Positions 27,145-34,475 are shown, counted from the stretch's first letter. The stretch: 64,000 nucleotides of DNA from JAPHSX01 sp041554195 (GCA_041554195.1 JBFFMJ010000007.1:1-64000); one strand, 5' to 3'. The notes: a model not told the origin generated them from the letters alone. Numbers and translations are program-made.

Positions 27145-27774
27145 TTAGAAGGATTTACTCCAGGAGACAGTGGCACGGTAGTTATCGGTCTGGCCAAAGG
27201 CCAGGTTGTTATTGGTGTCACTGAACATCAGGCTAAAATCATCCTTGCTGAAAGTGATACCGTAGTCGGTATAGCGAGGCTCCGCATCAAACTGATAACG
27301 ACCAGCATGCACGCTCATGCCAATATCATTGCCCAGACTGAAGTCTACGGCACCTTCATAGTAGGCGTTGCTGTTGTCGCTATCGTAAGAGACCTTGCCA
27401 CTGAACTGCTTGTAGCTTGCACCCAGATAGATCTCTTCAAAATTAGCATCATCGGCATTGGGGTAAGTGTAGGCAATCACGCCAGCATCCAGCTCAACAC
27501 CGCTGAACTCCTTACCAAAACCCAGGTAGAAATCCTGCTCAAAACTTACTGGACTTGTCCATGCCGCATTTGAAACCCAGGTACCGGCGTAAAAACCAGA
27601 CTCATGCGCATAGTCGATGCCACCGGACACAGCAGAGCTGTCACCGGTCTGGGTAATACCACGCCACATGTAGTTCGAGGTAACACCAATGTTGGCAGTT
27701 ACCTCTGCCATAGCAATAGTGCTGGTAACAGCCAGAACGGCAGCGGCAATCACAGACTTGGTCATTTTCTTCAT
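27145..27774 (-). CDS. TorF-family putative porin (Gcw_chp)
   Basis: A 209-residue outer-membrane protein with a signal peptide (KSVIAAAVLAVTSTIAMAE). It has the family opening VTANIGVTSNYMWRGITQTGDSSAVSGGIDY and a barrel pattern ending ATVSWSKSF. These proteins often lie next to ammonium-transport genes in proteobacteria. Here the link is explicit: its own sigma54 promoter and an NtrC-like site match those of the glnK-amtB operon just downstream. A role in nitrogen-limited uptake across the outer membrane is inference. Confidence 0.87.
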   Translation of the reverse strand: MKKMTKSVIAAAVLAVTSTIAMAEVTANIGVTSNYMWRGITQTGDSSAVSGGIDYAHESGFYAGTWVSNAAWTSPVSFEQDFYLGFGKEFSGVELDAGVIAYTYPNADDANFEEIYLGASYKQFSGKVSYDSDNSNAYYEGAVDFSLGNDIGMSVHAGRYQFDAEPRYTDYGITFSKDDFSLMFSDTNNNLAFGQTDNYRATVSWSKSF

Positions 27775-27845
27775 TTTGTTACTCCTAGCTAATAATGCTT
27801 AATTAAGCAGAAAGAATCTTATCGGTTACACACACGAAAAAACGT

Positions 27846-27861
27846 TGCATAACGTGTGCCA
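27846..27861 (-). promoter_or_regulatory. Sigma54 promoter of the TorF-type porin gene
   Basis: Minus-strand TGGCACACGTTATGCA with GG at -24 and GC at -12 at exact spacing, 72 bases upstream of the porin ATG. Confidence 0.82.
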
Positions 27862-27945
27862 ACATAGAATTCATTTAAAAAAACGGTTACTTGCCGGTTC
27901 AATCACCACCGTCATGCACTACTCCGCACCAGCAAAAAGCCTGGC

Positions 27946-27960
27946 GCGCCAAACTGGTGC
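27946..27960. promoter_or_regulatory. NtrC-like site for the TorF-type porin gene
   Basis: GCGCCAAACTGGTGC matches the NtrC dyad GCAC-N7-GTGC with one mismatch, and its centre fits the longer consensus well. It is about 85 bases upstream of the sigma54 promoter. Confidence 0.6.
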
Positions 27961-28034
27961 ATTGGCGAGTTACACGTAACGCAGGCAAATAGCGTAAAAT
28001 CAAACGTATCCGATATGACTTTGAGACTTTCACC

Positions 28035-28280
28035 ATGAACAAGCCCCTATTCGATTCCATTCTCAAAAGCTTCAGCAGCAGCCTGCCACCCGGTGCTGGT
28101 GTATTAAAGGAGGATTTGGAGAAAAATTTGCGCGCCACCCTACACTCAGCCTTCGATAAGCTGGACCTGGTGACACGTGAGGAGTTTGAGGTACAGGCAC
28201 AGGTACTGGCGCGCAGCCGAGCCAAACTTGAGCAGTTGGAGAAGACGGTTGTCGAGCTGGAACGCTCGTTAAAGGGGTAA
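28035..28280 (+). CDS. ubiK: Ubiquinone biosynthesis accessory factor UbiK (BMFP/YqiC)
   Basis: An 81-residue helical protein. An amphipathic N-terminal helix (LFDSILKSFSSSLP) is followed by a long C-terminal coiled coil (TREEFEVQAQVLARSRAKLEQLEKTVVELE), matching the BMFP/UbiK family, which trimerises and helps the aerobic ubiquinone hydroxylase complex. Divergent from the porin gene and convergent with the ferredoxin-globin gene, so it is probably transcribed alone. Confidence 0.9.
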   Translation: MNKPLFDSILKSFSSSLPPGAGVLKEDLEKNLRATLHSAFDKLDLVTREEFEVQAQVLARSRAKLEQLEKTVVELERSLKG

Positions 28281-28288
28281 TGTTAAGG

Positions 28289-28320
28289 GGTTATAGCGGG
28301 CATCGCTGCCCGCATTAACC
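28289..28320. terminator. Shared hairpin between ubiK and the ferredoxin-globin gene
   Basis: Seven-base stem GCGGGCA/TGCCCGC with TCGC loop, extended beyond a 2x2 internal loop by GGTTA/TAACC. It sits in the 43-base convergent gap. T-runs are poor on both strands. Confidence 0.5.
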
Positions 28321-28323
28321 GAA

Positions 28324-29169
28324 CTACATACAGGTGGGACAGTAGATCGAACCGAGGCGCAGGTGGTAGCGCACCTCCACGCCGGCATCGATCTCACAAC
28401 CGCAGCCGTCACACAGTGAACCGACATCCAGTACGGTCTCCTCGTAACCATCCACCGGCAGTTCCACATCGCCCATCTTGCGCTTCCACGGTTCGTCCTT
28501 GACGATGTCGGTGCGAAAGTGCTCCTCCATCGCCCGCCAGCGTTCTACCATCGGCTCGGCAAGGCCGTTACGGCGCAGGCAATCGACCATCAGCTGTTCG
28601 CGATAGTCGAACAGCTCGTTCGAGATCACCATCCAGTGGTGGGCGTTGCGCGGACGATCCCCGAAGTAAAACTTTTCACCGGTGATTAACTGGCGCATGA
28701 ATGAGAACTGCTTCTCGATGGCACGCCGCCTGGTGACCCCCTCAAAGAAGGGGGCGAGACGCTCATCCTCAAACACCTGTGTGTAGAAGTCCTCAAGGAT
28801 ACGGCTCATCAGCGTCCCCTGCTGCAGCGCCTGCCACATTTCGGGATCCGGCTGTACCGTGTGTTTGGCTGAAGCCGCAGGGCACGCCGAGCCGGCTGCC
28901 CCTGCTGCCGCTTGCGGGTGGACGACCACCAGGTCGTCCACCGGTTTGCAGCGACAGGCTAGAAAAAGTCCCTCCTCCTGCTGACCTGCATCAAGCCCCT
29001 TTTGCGCTTCCGGGGGGAGTCGGCCGCCTTCGGCCCGATGCAGGCAGCGACGGCAGATGCCGTTGCGACAGGAGAAGGGAAAATCGACGCCCTGACGCAA
29101 CATCGCATCCAGGACGGTTTCGTCTTCCCGACAGTGATAGTTCGTTCCCTGATAATTAATCGTGGCCAT
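28324..29169 (-). CDS. Ferredoxin-globin-tetracysteine fusion protein
   Basis: A 281-residue fusion of three modules. Residues 1-85 are a plant-type [2Fe-2S] ferredoxin with CRNGICRRC and a distant CRC giving the four ligands. After an Ala-rich linker, about 108-230 is a truncated-type globin (ILEDFYTQVFEDERLAPFF, B-helix Tyr; proximal-His region PRNAHHWMVISNELFDYR). The C-terminal 50 residues carry two Cys pairs (CDGCGCEI and YCPTC) that look like a zinc knuckle. It is the last gene of the riboswitch-led GTPase/Roadblock operon. The architecture suggests a redox-coupled gas-binding sensor or enzyme; function is inference. Confidence 0.83.
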   Translation of the reverse strand: MATINYQGTNYHCREDETVLDAMLRQGVDFPFSCRNGICRRCLHRAEGGRLPPEAQKGLDAGQQEEGLFLACRCKPVDDLVVVHPQAAAGAAGSACPAASAKHTVQPDPEMWQALQQGTLMSRILEDFYTQVFEDERLAPFFEGVTRRRAIEKQFSFMRQLITGEKFYFGDRPRNAHHWMVISNELFDYREQLMVDCLRRNGLAEPMVERWRAMEEHFRTDIVKDEPWKRKMGDVELPVDGYEETVLDVGSLCDGCGCEIDAGVEVRYHLRLGSIYCPTCM

Positions 29170-29192
29170 AGTTATTCACTCTCCATGGCCGC

Positions 29193-29591
29193 TCATGCGC
29201 TCAGAACATTGTGAATCTTGGCGGCGTGCTTGCGCGCCTCGATAAACACCATGCCAAGGTTGACCGTCGGCTTGGCGGCAATCGCCAGCACCGCATCGTT
29301 ACCGGCATGCACCAGCAACATCAAGCCGGTGCTACCTTCGATCAACACCTGTTTCATCTTCCCTCGCCCAATCTCCTCCGCCGCCCGTTCGGCCAGCGCC
29401 AGCAGTGAGGCGCACATCGCCGCAAAGCGGTCTTCATCGACCCCCTTGTCGAGCACCGAGCCGATGATAAAACCGTCGGTGGTGATCGCCGCCGAGGCCT
29501 CGATGTCATCCGACGAGGTATTCAGCTCCCGCAATACCGAGCGCACAGCGCTGGCCCGTGGGTGTGACGGGTTGTGTTCACTGTCAGTCAT
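29193..29591 (-). CDS. Roadblock/LC7-domain protein (first copy)
   Basis: A 132-residue Roadblock/LC7 (longin-like) protein. Key segments are VLRELNTSSDDIEASAAITTDGFIIGSVL, SLLALAERAAEEIGRGKMKQVLIEGSTGLMLLV and AVLAIAAKPTVNLGMVFIEARK. Such proteins dimerise and often act as activators or adaptors of small Ras/Arf/MglA-type GTPases (MglB, CvnB). A GTPase gene of this kind lies in the same operon, which supports a partnership. Confidence 0.87.
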   Translation of the reverse strand: MTDSEHNPSHPRASAVRSVLRELNTSSDDIEASAAITTDGFIIGSVLDKGVDEDRFAAMCASLLALAERAAEEIGRGKMKQVLIEGSTGLMLLVHAGNDAVLAIAAKPTVNLGMVFIEARKHAAKIHNVLSA

Positions 29592-29649
29592 AAAATTGTC
29601 TCCCCCTGAAAAAAATGGCCACCGAACAGACGTTCAGTGGCCATCCGGC

Positions 29650-30057
29650 TTATACGGTAGCTTCGATCCCCGGCATAGAAGAGCGAGCCTTGGTCAGCAC
29701 CATACCGAGGTTGGCCGACTTGCGGCAGACGAAGGTAACAACGTGGTCCTGATTGGTCTTGCCGCGGATGAAAATGTGGATCAGGTTGTCGCTGTTGACG
29801 ATCATCTCCTGGAAGTAGTGGTAATCGTCCATCGGTACGCCGCGGGCCTTTTTGAACATATTTTCAATGGTCACCACGTTGGAACCCTGGAACAGGTCGG
29901 CGGTCGCCGCTGCCAGCAGTTCCAGTACTTCCTCCGGGTGGGAGTCGACGGTCTTGACGCCCAGCAGCATGCCGCTGGCCAGGTCGACATAACCTGCGGC
30001 GACGCACTCAGGAACGGTGGTAATGGCTTGTTGAAGCTGATCATTTAAATTAGACAT
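29650..30057 (-). CDS. Roadblock-like protein (second, divergent copy)
   Basis: A 135-residue protein with Roadblock-like order: LDLASGMLLGVKTVDSHP-like opening (VDLASGMLLGVKTV), helix EEVLELLAAATADLF, a loop, then NLIHIFIRGKTNQDHVVTFVCRKSANLGMVLTKAR. The end (ANLGMVLTKAR) parallels VNLGMVFIEAR of the neighbouring Roadblock protein. It carries an extra central insert (FKKARGVPMDDYHYFQ). The assignment is structural analogy by eye and therefore less sure than for the other copy. Confidence 0.7.
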   Translation of the reverse strand: MSNLNDQLQQAITTVPECVAAGYVDLASGMLLGVKTVDSHPEEVLELLAAATADLFQGSNVVTIENMFKKARGVPMDDYHYFQEMIVNSDNLIHIFIRGKTNQDHVVTFVCRKSANLGMVLTKARSSMPGIEATV

Positions 30058-30098
30058 GGTATTTCCTCTCGTTTCGGTTTGACTGTTGAAAAAATCAG

Positions 30099-31430
30099 TT
30101 ACATCGCGCTTTGGATGCGGGCGCGCGCTGATGAGGCCCGCTCGGCCATGGCCGAGGAAAATCGTTCAAGGAAGGCCACCTGCTCCTCCGACTGCACCCA
30201 GCGCGGCTCGACACGGCGCACTGTCTCCAGTGCACTTAGCGCCTCGTCCCCCTCCCAGATGAGGTAGGCGGCAAGCAGGGTGCCGGTGCGTCCCAGGCCG
30301 GCACGGCAGTGCACCGCCACCACCTCGTGCTGTTGCAGCCGCGCCTCGATCTGCTTGCAGATGGAGGCCGCCTGGGTGATGGAGGGGGCCTCCATGTCCG
30401 GTACCGGCGACCAGATGTTGGCGATGCCGTACTCACCCATCTCCTCCACCTCCGGCGCCCGTTCGGTGAGGGTCACCAGGCAGGTTACCCCTACCCGTTG
30501 CAACGCCTTGAGGTCGTAGTCGATATCGTGAAACACACCGGGGCGCGGGGTACCGGCCAGCTGGCCCTTTTTCAGCCAGAGAAAACCGCGCGGGCCGAAG
30601 CTGTCGCTTACATACTCCCGAGCCGCGGCCGGCAGCGGTGGCGGTGGTGGTGCCTCCGGGTCAAGCTGTTCGGGCGGACAATCAGGGGCCGGCACGGAGC
30701 ACGAACCGGTGCGCACAAAGCACCGCCCCGCCTCGGTCTGTGGCGTCGCAAAGAAGGCCTCGCTGGGGGCCGACTCCTGCACCACCCCGCCTGCCAGCAG
30801 CGCGACCTGGCCGCCAAGGCGGCGCGCATGAGCCAGATTGTGCAGCACCACCAGCATCGCGCGCTGGCTGCTCTGCAGGGCGATATAGTCGAGCAGCCGC
30901 TCGGCCTCTTCATCTTTCAGGCCGGTGGTCGGCTCATCCATGCAGAGCAGGCGAGTGCCGGTGGCGGTCAGGCGCAGAATGGCCAGGTGGCGCTGCTGCG
31001 CCAGGCTGAGGTTGATCACCGGCTCATCCAGCCTCTGCAACAACTCATCAAGACCGGCACCCTCCAGCAGACGTAGCGCCAGCTGGCGCTGCTGCATCGG
31101 GGTAAGGCTGCGTCGCTCCGGCAGGTCCTGCACGATATTCTCCAGCACACTGGCCATCATCAACCGCGCACTCTGCGACACCAGTGCCGGTGCCTCGCCC
31201 TCGCTAACGGGACGTCCCTCATAGAGGGCATGGCCCCAGCTGCGCAGGCTGGGGTTGGCATCATTAAAGCCGGCCAGGGTGCGCAGCAGGGTCGATTTGC
31301 CGGTACCACTGGGACCGAGCAGCACGGTGATCTGCCGCTCCGGTACCTGCAGGTCGACACTCGACAGCACCACCTTCTCACCGAAGGCGACCCCAAATCC
31401 CTGCAACGACAACACGGCATCCGTCTGCAT
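30099..31430 (-). CDS. ABC ATPase fused to a Cys-based tyrosine/dual-specificity phosphatase
   Basis: A 443-residue fusion. Residues about 5-225 are an ABC ATPase: Walker A GPSGTGKSTLL, a degenerate signature LSLAQQRHLA, Walker B RLLCMDEPTTGL, H-loop VVLHNLAHA. A Pro-rich linker (about 265-285) leads to a phosphatase with the HCX5R site VHCRAGLGRTGT and an upstream acid loop near SPVPDMEAPS. No membrane partner is encoded nearby, so it is not an obvious transporter. I chose ATG 31430 because GGGGA lies seven bases upstream; ATG 31436 is in frame. The combination is unfamiliar to me. Confidence 0.85.
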   Translation of the reverse strand: MQTDAVLSLQGFGVAFGEKVVLSSVDLQVPERQITVLLGPSGTGKSTLLRTLAGFNDANPSLRSWGHALYEGRPVSEGEAPALVSQSARLMMASVLENIVQDLPERRSLTPMQQRQLALRLLEGAGLDELLQRLDEPVINLSLAQQRHLAILRLTATGTRLLCMDEPTTGLKDEEAERLLDYIALQSSQRAMLVVLHNLAHARRLGGQVALLAGGVVQESAPSEAFFATPQTEAGRCFVRTGSCSVPAPDCPPEQLDPEAPPPPPLPAAAREYVSDSFGPRGFLWLKKGQLAGTPRPGVFHDIDYDLKALQRVGVTCLVTLTERAPEVEEMGEYGIANIWSPVPDMEAPSITQAASICKQIEARLQQHEVVAVHCRAGLGRTGTLLAAYLIWEGDEALSALETVRRVEPRWVQSEEQVAFLERFSSAMAERASSARARIQSAM

Positions 31431-31446
31431 GGTCATATCCCCGCGC

Positions 31447-31980
31447 CTAGCGCCTGACACCGGGGTCAAGCATGGCGAGCATCCCCGTCACCAGGAACTT
31501 CACATCCTCGCGTTCACGCGCATCCACCTCGAATACCGGTGCCTTGATCCCCAGCTCTTTGAGCTTGGTATGGAAGGAGTAGATCCCCGGTCGCGGCTTG
31601 GCATCCATCCGCGTCACCCCGATCGCCACCGCACTCTTGCCGATGAAGCCCTTGAAGGCCTTAAGGTAGAACTCCAGGTCCGCCAGCGGGTCCTCGCGGG
31701 CATTGTCGATGAGCAGCACCAGTCCCAACCCGCCGATGGTGAGGATATCCCACATGAAACTGAAGCGTTCCTGTCCCGGGGTACCGTAGAGGTGAATCTT
31801 GGCGCCGCCATCCAGCGCCAGCGTGCCGTAGTCCATCGCCACCGTGGTGTTCGCCTTGCGTAGCGCCACCTCGTCGGTGGCCTTGGCCTCAGTCTGCACC
31901 ACCGGGATATCGCTAATGCTGTTGATGGCGGTGGTCTTGCCGGCACCCACTGGTCCGGCAAAAATAATCTTGTGTTCCAT
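31447..31980 (-). CDS. Small Ras-like GTPase (Arf/MglA/CvnD-like)
   Basis: A 177-residue cytoplasmic GTPase. G1 is GPVGAGKTT (residues 9-17), the switch II/G3 region is YGTPGQERFSFMW (Gln retained) and G4 is VTRMD. The sequence is closest by eye to bacterial GTPases encoded beside Roadblock proteins (CvnD of actinobacterial conservons, and Arf/SRbeta-like domains). Two Roadblock proteins follow in the same operon as likely regulators. No lipidation motif or membrane segment is seen. Confidence 0.88.
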   Translation of the reverse strand: MEHKIIFAGPVGAGKTTAINSISDIPVVQTEAKATDEVALRKANTTVAMDYGTLALDGGAKIHLYGTPGQERFSFMWDILTIGGLGLVLLIDNAREDPLADLEFYLKAFKGFIGKSAVAIGVTRMDAKPRPGIYSFHTKLKELGIKAPVFEVDAREREDVKFLVTGMLAMLDPGVRR

Positions 31981-31990
31981 CTCTTAACTC

Positions 31991-32632
31991 CTACAGACCA
32001 GCGATCTTTTTCATTAATGAAGAGAGCAGGCTCTGGTTACGGTGCGGCTCCAGCTTCGGCTCCTCCGGTGTGCGGTTGATCGCACGGGCAAAGCCGGCGG
32101 CACGTGCCGCGCTGTAGAACTCATAGAGCTCTGCTGGCTCCAGCTTCAGCAACCGGGCGGCGAAAAAGATCGAGGTGGGATGGCGCGACAGTAGCGCCGC
32201 GATACGCATCGCATTGGGGCCATGCGGCAGCCGGCTCAGGTTCGGCCATAATTCAAGCTCCACCACATCGTCGCGGTAACAGCCCTGCATCAGCCGTCCC
32301 TGCGAGGCATAAAAGGCCGCCTGCCACATCAGCTCATCAATATTGCGCCCGATCTGTGTGGACTCGGGGATACGGTGGTCGCCGGCTGCAAGAATGGTCA
32401 GCCGGGTCTTCGCCTGTGGGGCGGTGATGAAGGCCGCCATATCGCCAACATAGGCAAAGTATTCGCCGCGAACGCTCAGCATCACCAGCTCACCCAGCCC
32501 CTCTACCTCAAGGTGAATGTCCTGCCGGTTGGCGGTGGCGCGACGCAACGTGTTGATGAGGTAATCATCCGGGTCGAAATAGTCGACGCCTGCAGTGCGC
32601 GCATCGCCCTCAATTTGTGTAACGGCATTCAT
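31991..32632 (-). CDS. Unrecognised 213-residue protein, first gene of the riboswitch operon
   Basis: I do not recognise the family. The N-terminal half (residues 10-110) looks like mixed alpha/beta with DIHLEVEGLGELVMLSVRGEYFAYVGD, possibly a small ligand- or protein-binding domain. The middle is helical (NIDELMWQAAFYASQGRLMQG), and the C-terminal half has AMRIAALLSRHPTSIFFAARLLKLEPAELYEFYSAARAAGFA, a tetrahelical segment. It ends in a basic tail (SLLSSLMKKIAGL). ATG 32632 has GGAGGGGA upstream. It precedes the GTPase gene by 10 bases, so it is probably a partner of the switch. Confidence 0.75.
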   Translation of the reverse strand: MNAVTQIEGDARTAGVDYFDPDDYLINTLRRATANRQDIHLEVEGLGELVMLSVRGEYFAYVGDMAAFITAPQAKTRLTILAAGDHRIPESTQIGRNIDELMWQAAFYASQGRLMQGCYRDDVVELELWPNLSRLPHGPNAMRIAALLSRHPTSIFFAARLLKLEPAELYEFYSAARAAGFARAINRTPEEPKLEPHRNQSLLSSLMKKIAGL

Positions 32633-32894
32633 CAGTTCCCCTCCAAAAATCATTCGCTGTGGCAGAAAAGGGGAGCACAGCTCATCACCACCCGGCAGGA
32701 GCGCGGGGGGACACGCAGGTTTACGGTCTGCATCTAAGATCGAGCAGGGAGACGGCCAGGAGAGTGGTTACACCATGGTGCAACAATAAAGCAGGAGGCA
32801 ACGGTTACTGTTATTCTGCCCGTATGCAAGCTGCTACCACGTCACATCAGCAACATGATATTCTTCTTCCACTGCAACCCGTGCAGTGACACTG
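32633..32894 (-). other. Long leader between riboswitch aptamer and first gene
   Basis: About 262 untranslated bases. Just after the aptamer, CACTGCA-CGGGT-TGCAGTG forms a hairpin (about 32873-32891). A near-perfect palindrome TTACACCATGGTGCAA is at 32768-32783. No clear T-run terminator and no convincing small ORF were seen, so the control mechanism (termination, initiation or Rho access) is open. Confidence 0.5.
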
Positions 32895-32982
32895 TTCTGG
32901 CAGTCCCGCTGTCGTAGGGTCATGCCCCTTAGACCGGTAACTTTGCGAACCAGGCCTTTCGGCCAGGTGTGCCCTTTTCAAA
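32895..32982 (-). promoter_or_regulatory. Cyclic di-GMP-I (GEMM-I) riboswitch aptamer
   Basis: Read on the minus strand: GGGCACACC at 32974-32966, a stem capped by a GAAA tetraloop, then TTCGCAAAG and ACCGGTCTAAGG, followed by CTACGACAGCGGGACTGCC. These correspond in order to the conserved GGGCA-ACC, GAAA loop, CGCAAAGC, CGGCCTAA receptor and AGCGGGGTTGCC parts of GEMM-I. It faces the GTPase/Roadblock operon whose first ATG is at 32632. Its 5' side follows an inverted repeat at 33034-33052. Confidence 0.85.
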
Positions 32983-33033
32983 ACAAGCGCGAAATACCTG
33001 AGTGCATTTCACGGTTATTAATCTACTCACTAT

Positions 33034-33052
33034 TTCACAACAAAACTGTGAA
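33034..33052. repeat. Inverted repeat TTCACA-N7-TGTGAA upstream of the riboswitch
   Basis: Perfect six-base arms in AT-rich DNA about 55 bases upstream of the aptamer, where the operon promoter should lie. The arm orientation is opposite to a CRP site, so CRP is not the obvious binder. Confidence 0.35.
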
Positions 33053-33198
33053 CTCCGTCACACTTTTCCATATTCCATACTTGTTTGGTCAGGTATTTAA
33101 TCTGGAGCACAGCATTGTCGCCTATGGCAAATCGGGCTAGTCTCACGTGAGTGCTATCAGTATGATGGAAAAACAGCTCATTTCATGGAAGGAACCTC

Positions 33199-34472
33199 AT
33201 GTCGCTTGCCACCATACACACCCGCGCCGCTGTAGGCATTCAGGCCCCACCGGTTACCGTTGAGGTACACCTGGCCAACGGCCTGCCGGTGCTCAATATC
33301 GTCGGCCTGCCCGAGGCGGTGGTAAAAGAGAGCAAGGACAGGGGGCGCGCCGCGCTGCAGAATGCGCAGTTTGAATTCCCCGCCCGCCGTATCACCGTCA
33401 ATCTTGCCCCCGCCGACCTGCCCAAGGAGGGGGGCGCTTCGACCTGCCCATTGCCCTAGGCATTCTTGCCGCCTCGGGGCAACTACCCAGCGACAAGCTC
33501 GAGCAGTATGAGTTCATCGGCGAGCTGGCCCTCTCCGGTGAGTTACGCGCAATACGCGGGGCACTGCCGGTGGCGCTCGCGGCAAAGCAGGCGGGACGGA
33601 CCCTGGTCCTGCCGCAGCAAAACGCTGAGGAGGCGGCCCTGATCAGCGATGCTGCGGTACAACCCGCCCGTCACCTGCTGGAGATCTGTGCCCACCTGCA
33701 CGGCCAGCGGGCACTGCCCTTTGCCGAGCCTCCCCCACAGAGCACCACAACACCGCACTATCCGGATCTGGCCGAGGTCTATGGTCAGCACCAGGCCAGA
33801 AGGGCACTGGAGATCGCCGCCGCCGGTAATCACAGCGTGTTGTTCTACGGACCGCCCGGCACCGGCAAGACGATGCTGGCAAGCCACCTGCCCGGCATTC
33901 TGCCGCCAATGAGCGAGGATGAAGCTGTCGAGAGTGCGGTGATCGCCTCGGTTAGCGGGCAGGGCTTTGGGGCGCAGAACTGGGGCCGCCACCCCTACCG
34001 GGCTCCCCACCACACCACCTCGGCGGTGGCGCTGGTGGGTGGCGGCAGCAACCCGCGCCCTGGGGAGATATCGCTGGCCCATCAGGGGATCCTGTTTCTC
34101 GACAGAATCGATATGCATGTGGAGGTGCCCCCCTTACCCAAAGGGATCCTGCAGCAGAAACAACAAATGGAAGATAGCGCCACCGTGCGCACACGGGTCA
34201 GCCGCTGCCGCCAGCGACAGGTAAGCTTACGGGGTAAGGCCAATAGCCGACTTGAGAATCGTGAGTTAAGCCGCTTCTGTGCCCTGCAGCCCAGCGAGGG
34301 GCAACTGCTGGAGCAGGCTACCGAACAGCTGGGCCTCTCAGCACGAGCCCATCAGCGCATTTTACGGCTGGCGCGTACCATCGCCGATCTTGAAGGGGTG
34401 GACGAGATTGGGGTGAAACATCTGAGTGAGGCAATAGGCTACCGCAAACTGGATCGCCAGCCGACAGGATAA
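33199..34472 (+). pseudogene. comM: Decayed comM/yifB (Mg-chelatase-like competence helicase)
   Basis: The N-terminus (SLATIHTRAAVGIQAPPVTVEV, NLAPADLPKEGG) is clear ComM/YifB. A one-base loss in the G-run near 33427-33434 shifts the frame and stops it at 33459; the correct frame then continues as LPIALGILAASGQLPSDKLEQYEFIGELALSG. Walker A GPPGTGKTML is intact. A second lesion follows: after HQGILFLD the sequence jumps directly to RIDMHVEVPPLPKGIL. About 80 residues, including the Walker B Glu and the region after it, are missing in frame. The remaining length is about 424 codons against roughly 500 in intact genes. Two independent lesions argue for true decay rather than one sequencing error. 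Confidence 0.88.
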
Positions 34473-34475
34473 AAT

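Noticed and set aside
28324..32632. Actinobacterial-type conservon (CvnABCD)
   Set aside because: GTPase and Roadblock parts fit, but the histidine-kinase-like CvnA and DUF742 CvnC are missing and other domains are present.
32768..32783. NtrC site in the riboswitch leader
   Set aside because: The half-sites do not fit the GCAC-N7-GTGC spacing, and no sigma54 promoter is nearby.
33034..33052. CRP/FNR site upstream of the riboswitch
   Set aside because: The arms read TTCACA then TGTGAA, the reverse order of a CRP site, and do not fit FNR TTGAT-N4-ATCAA.
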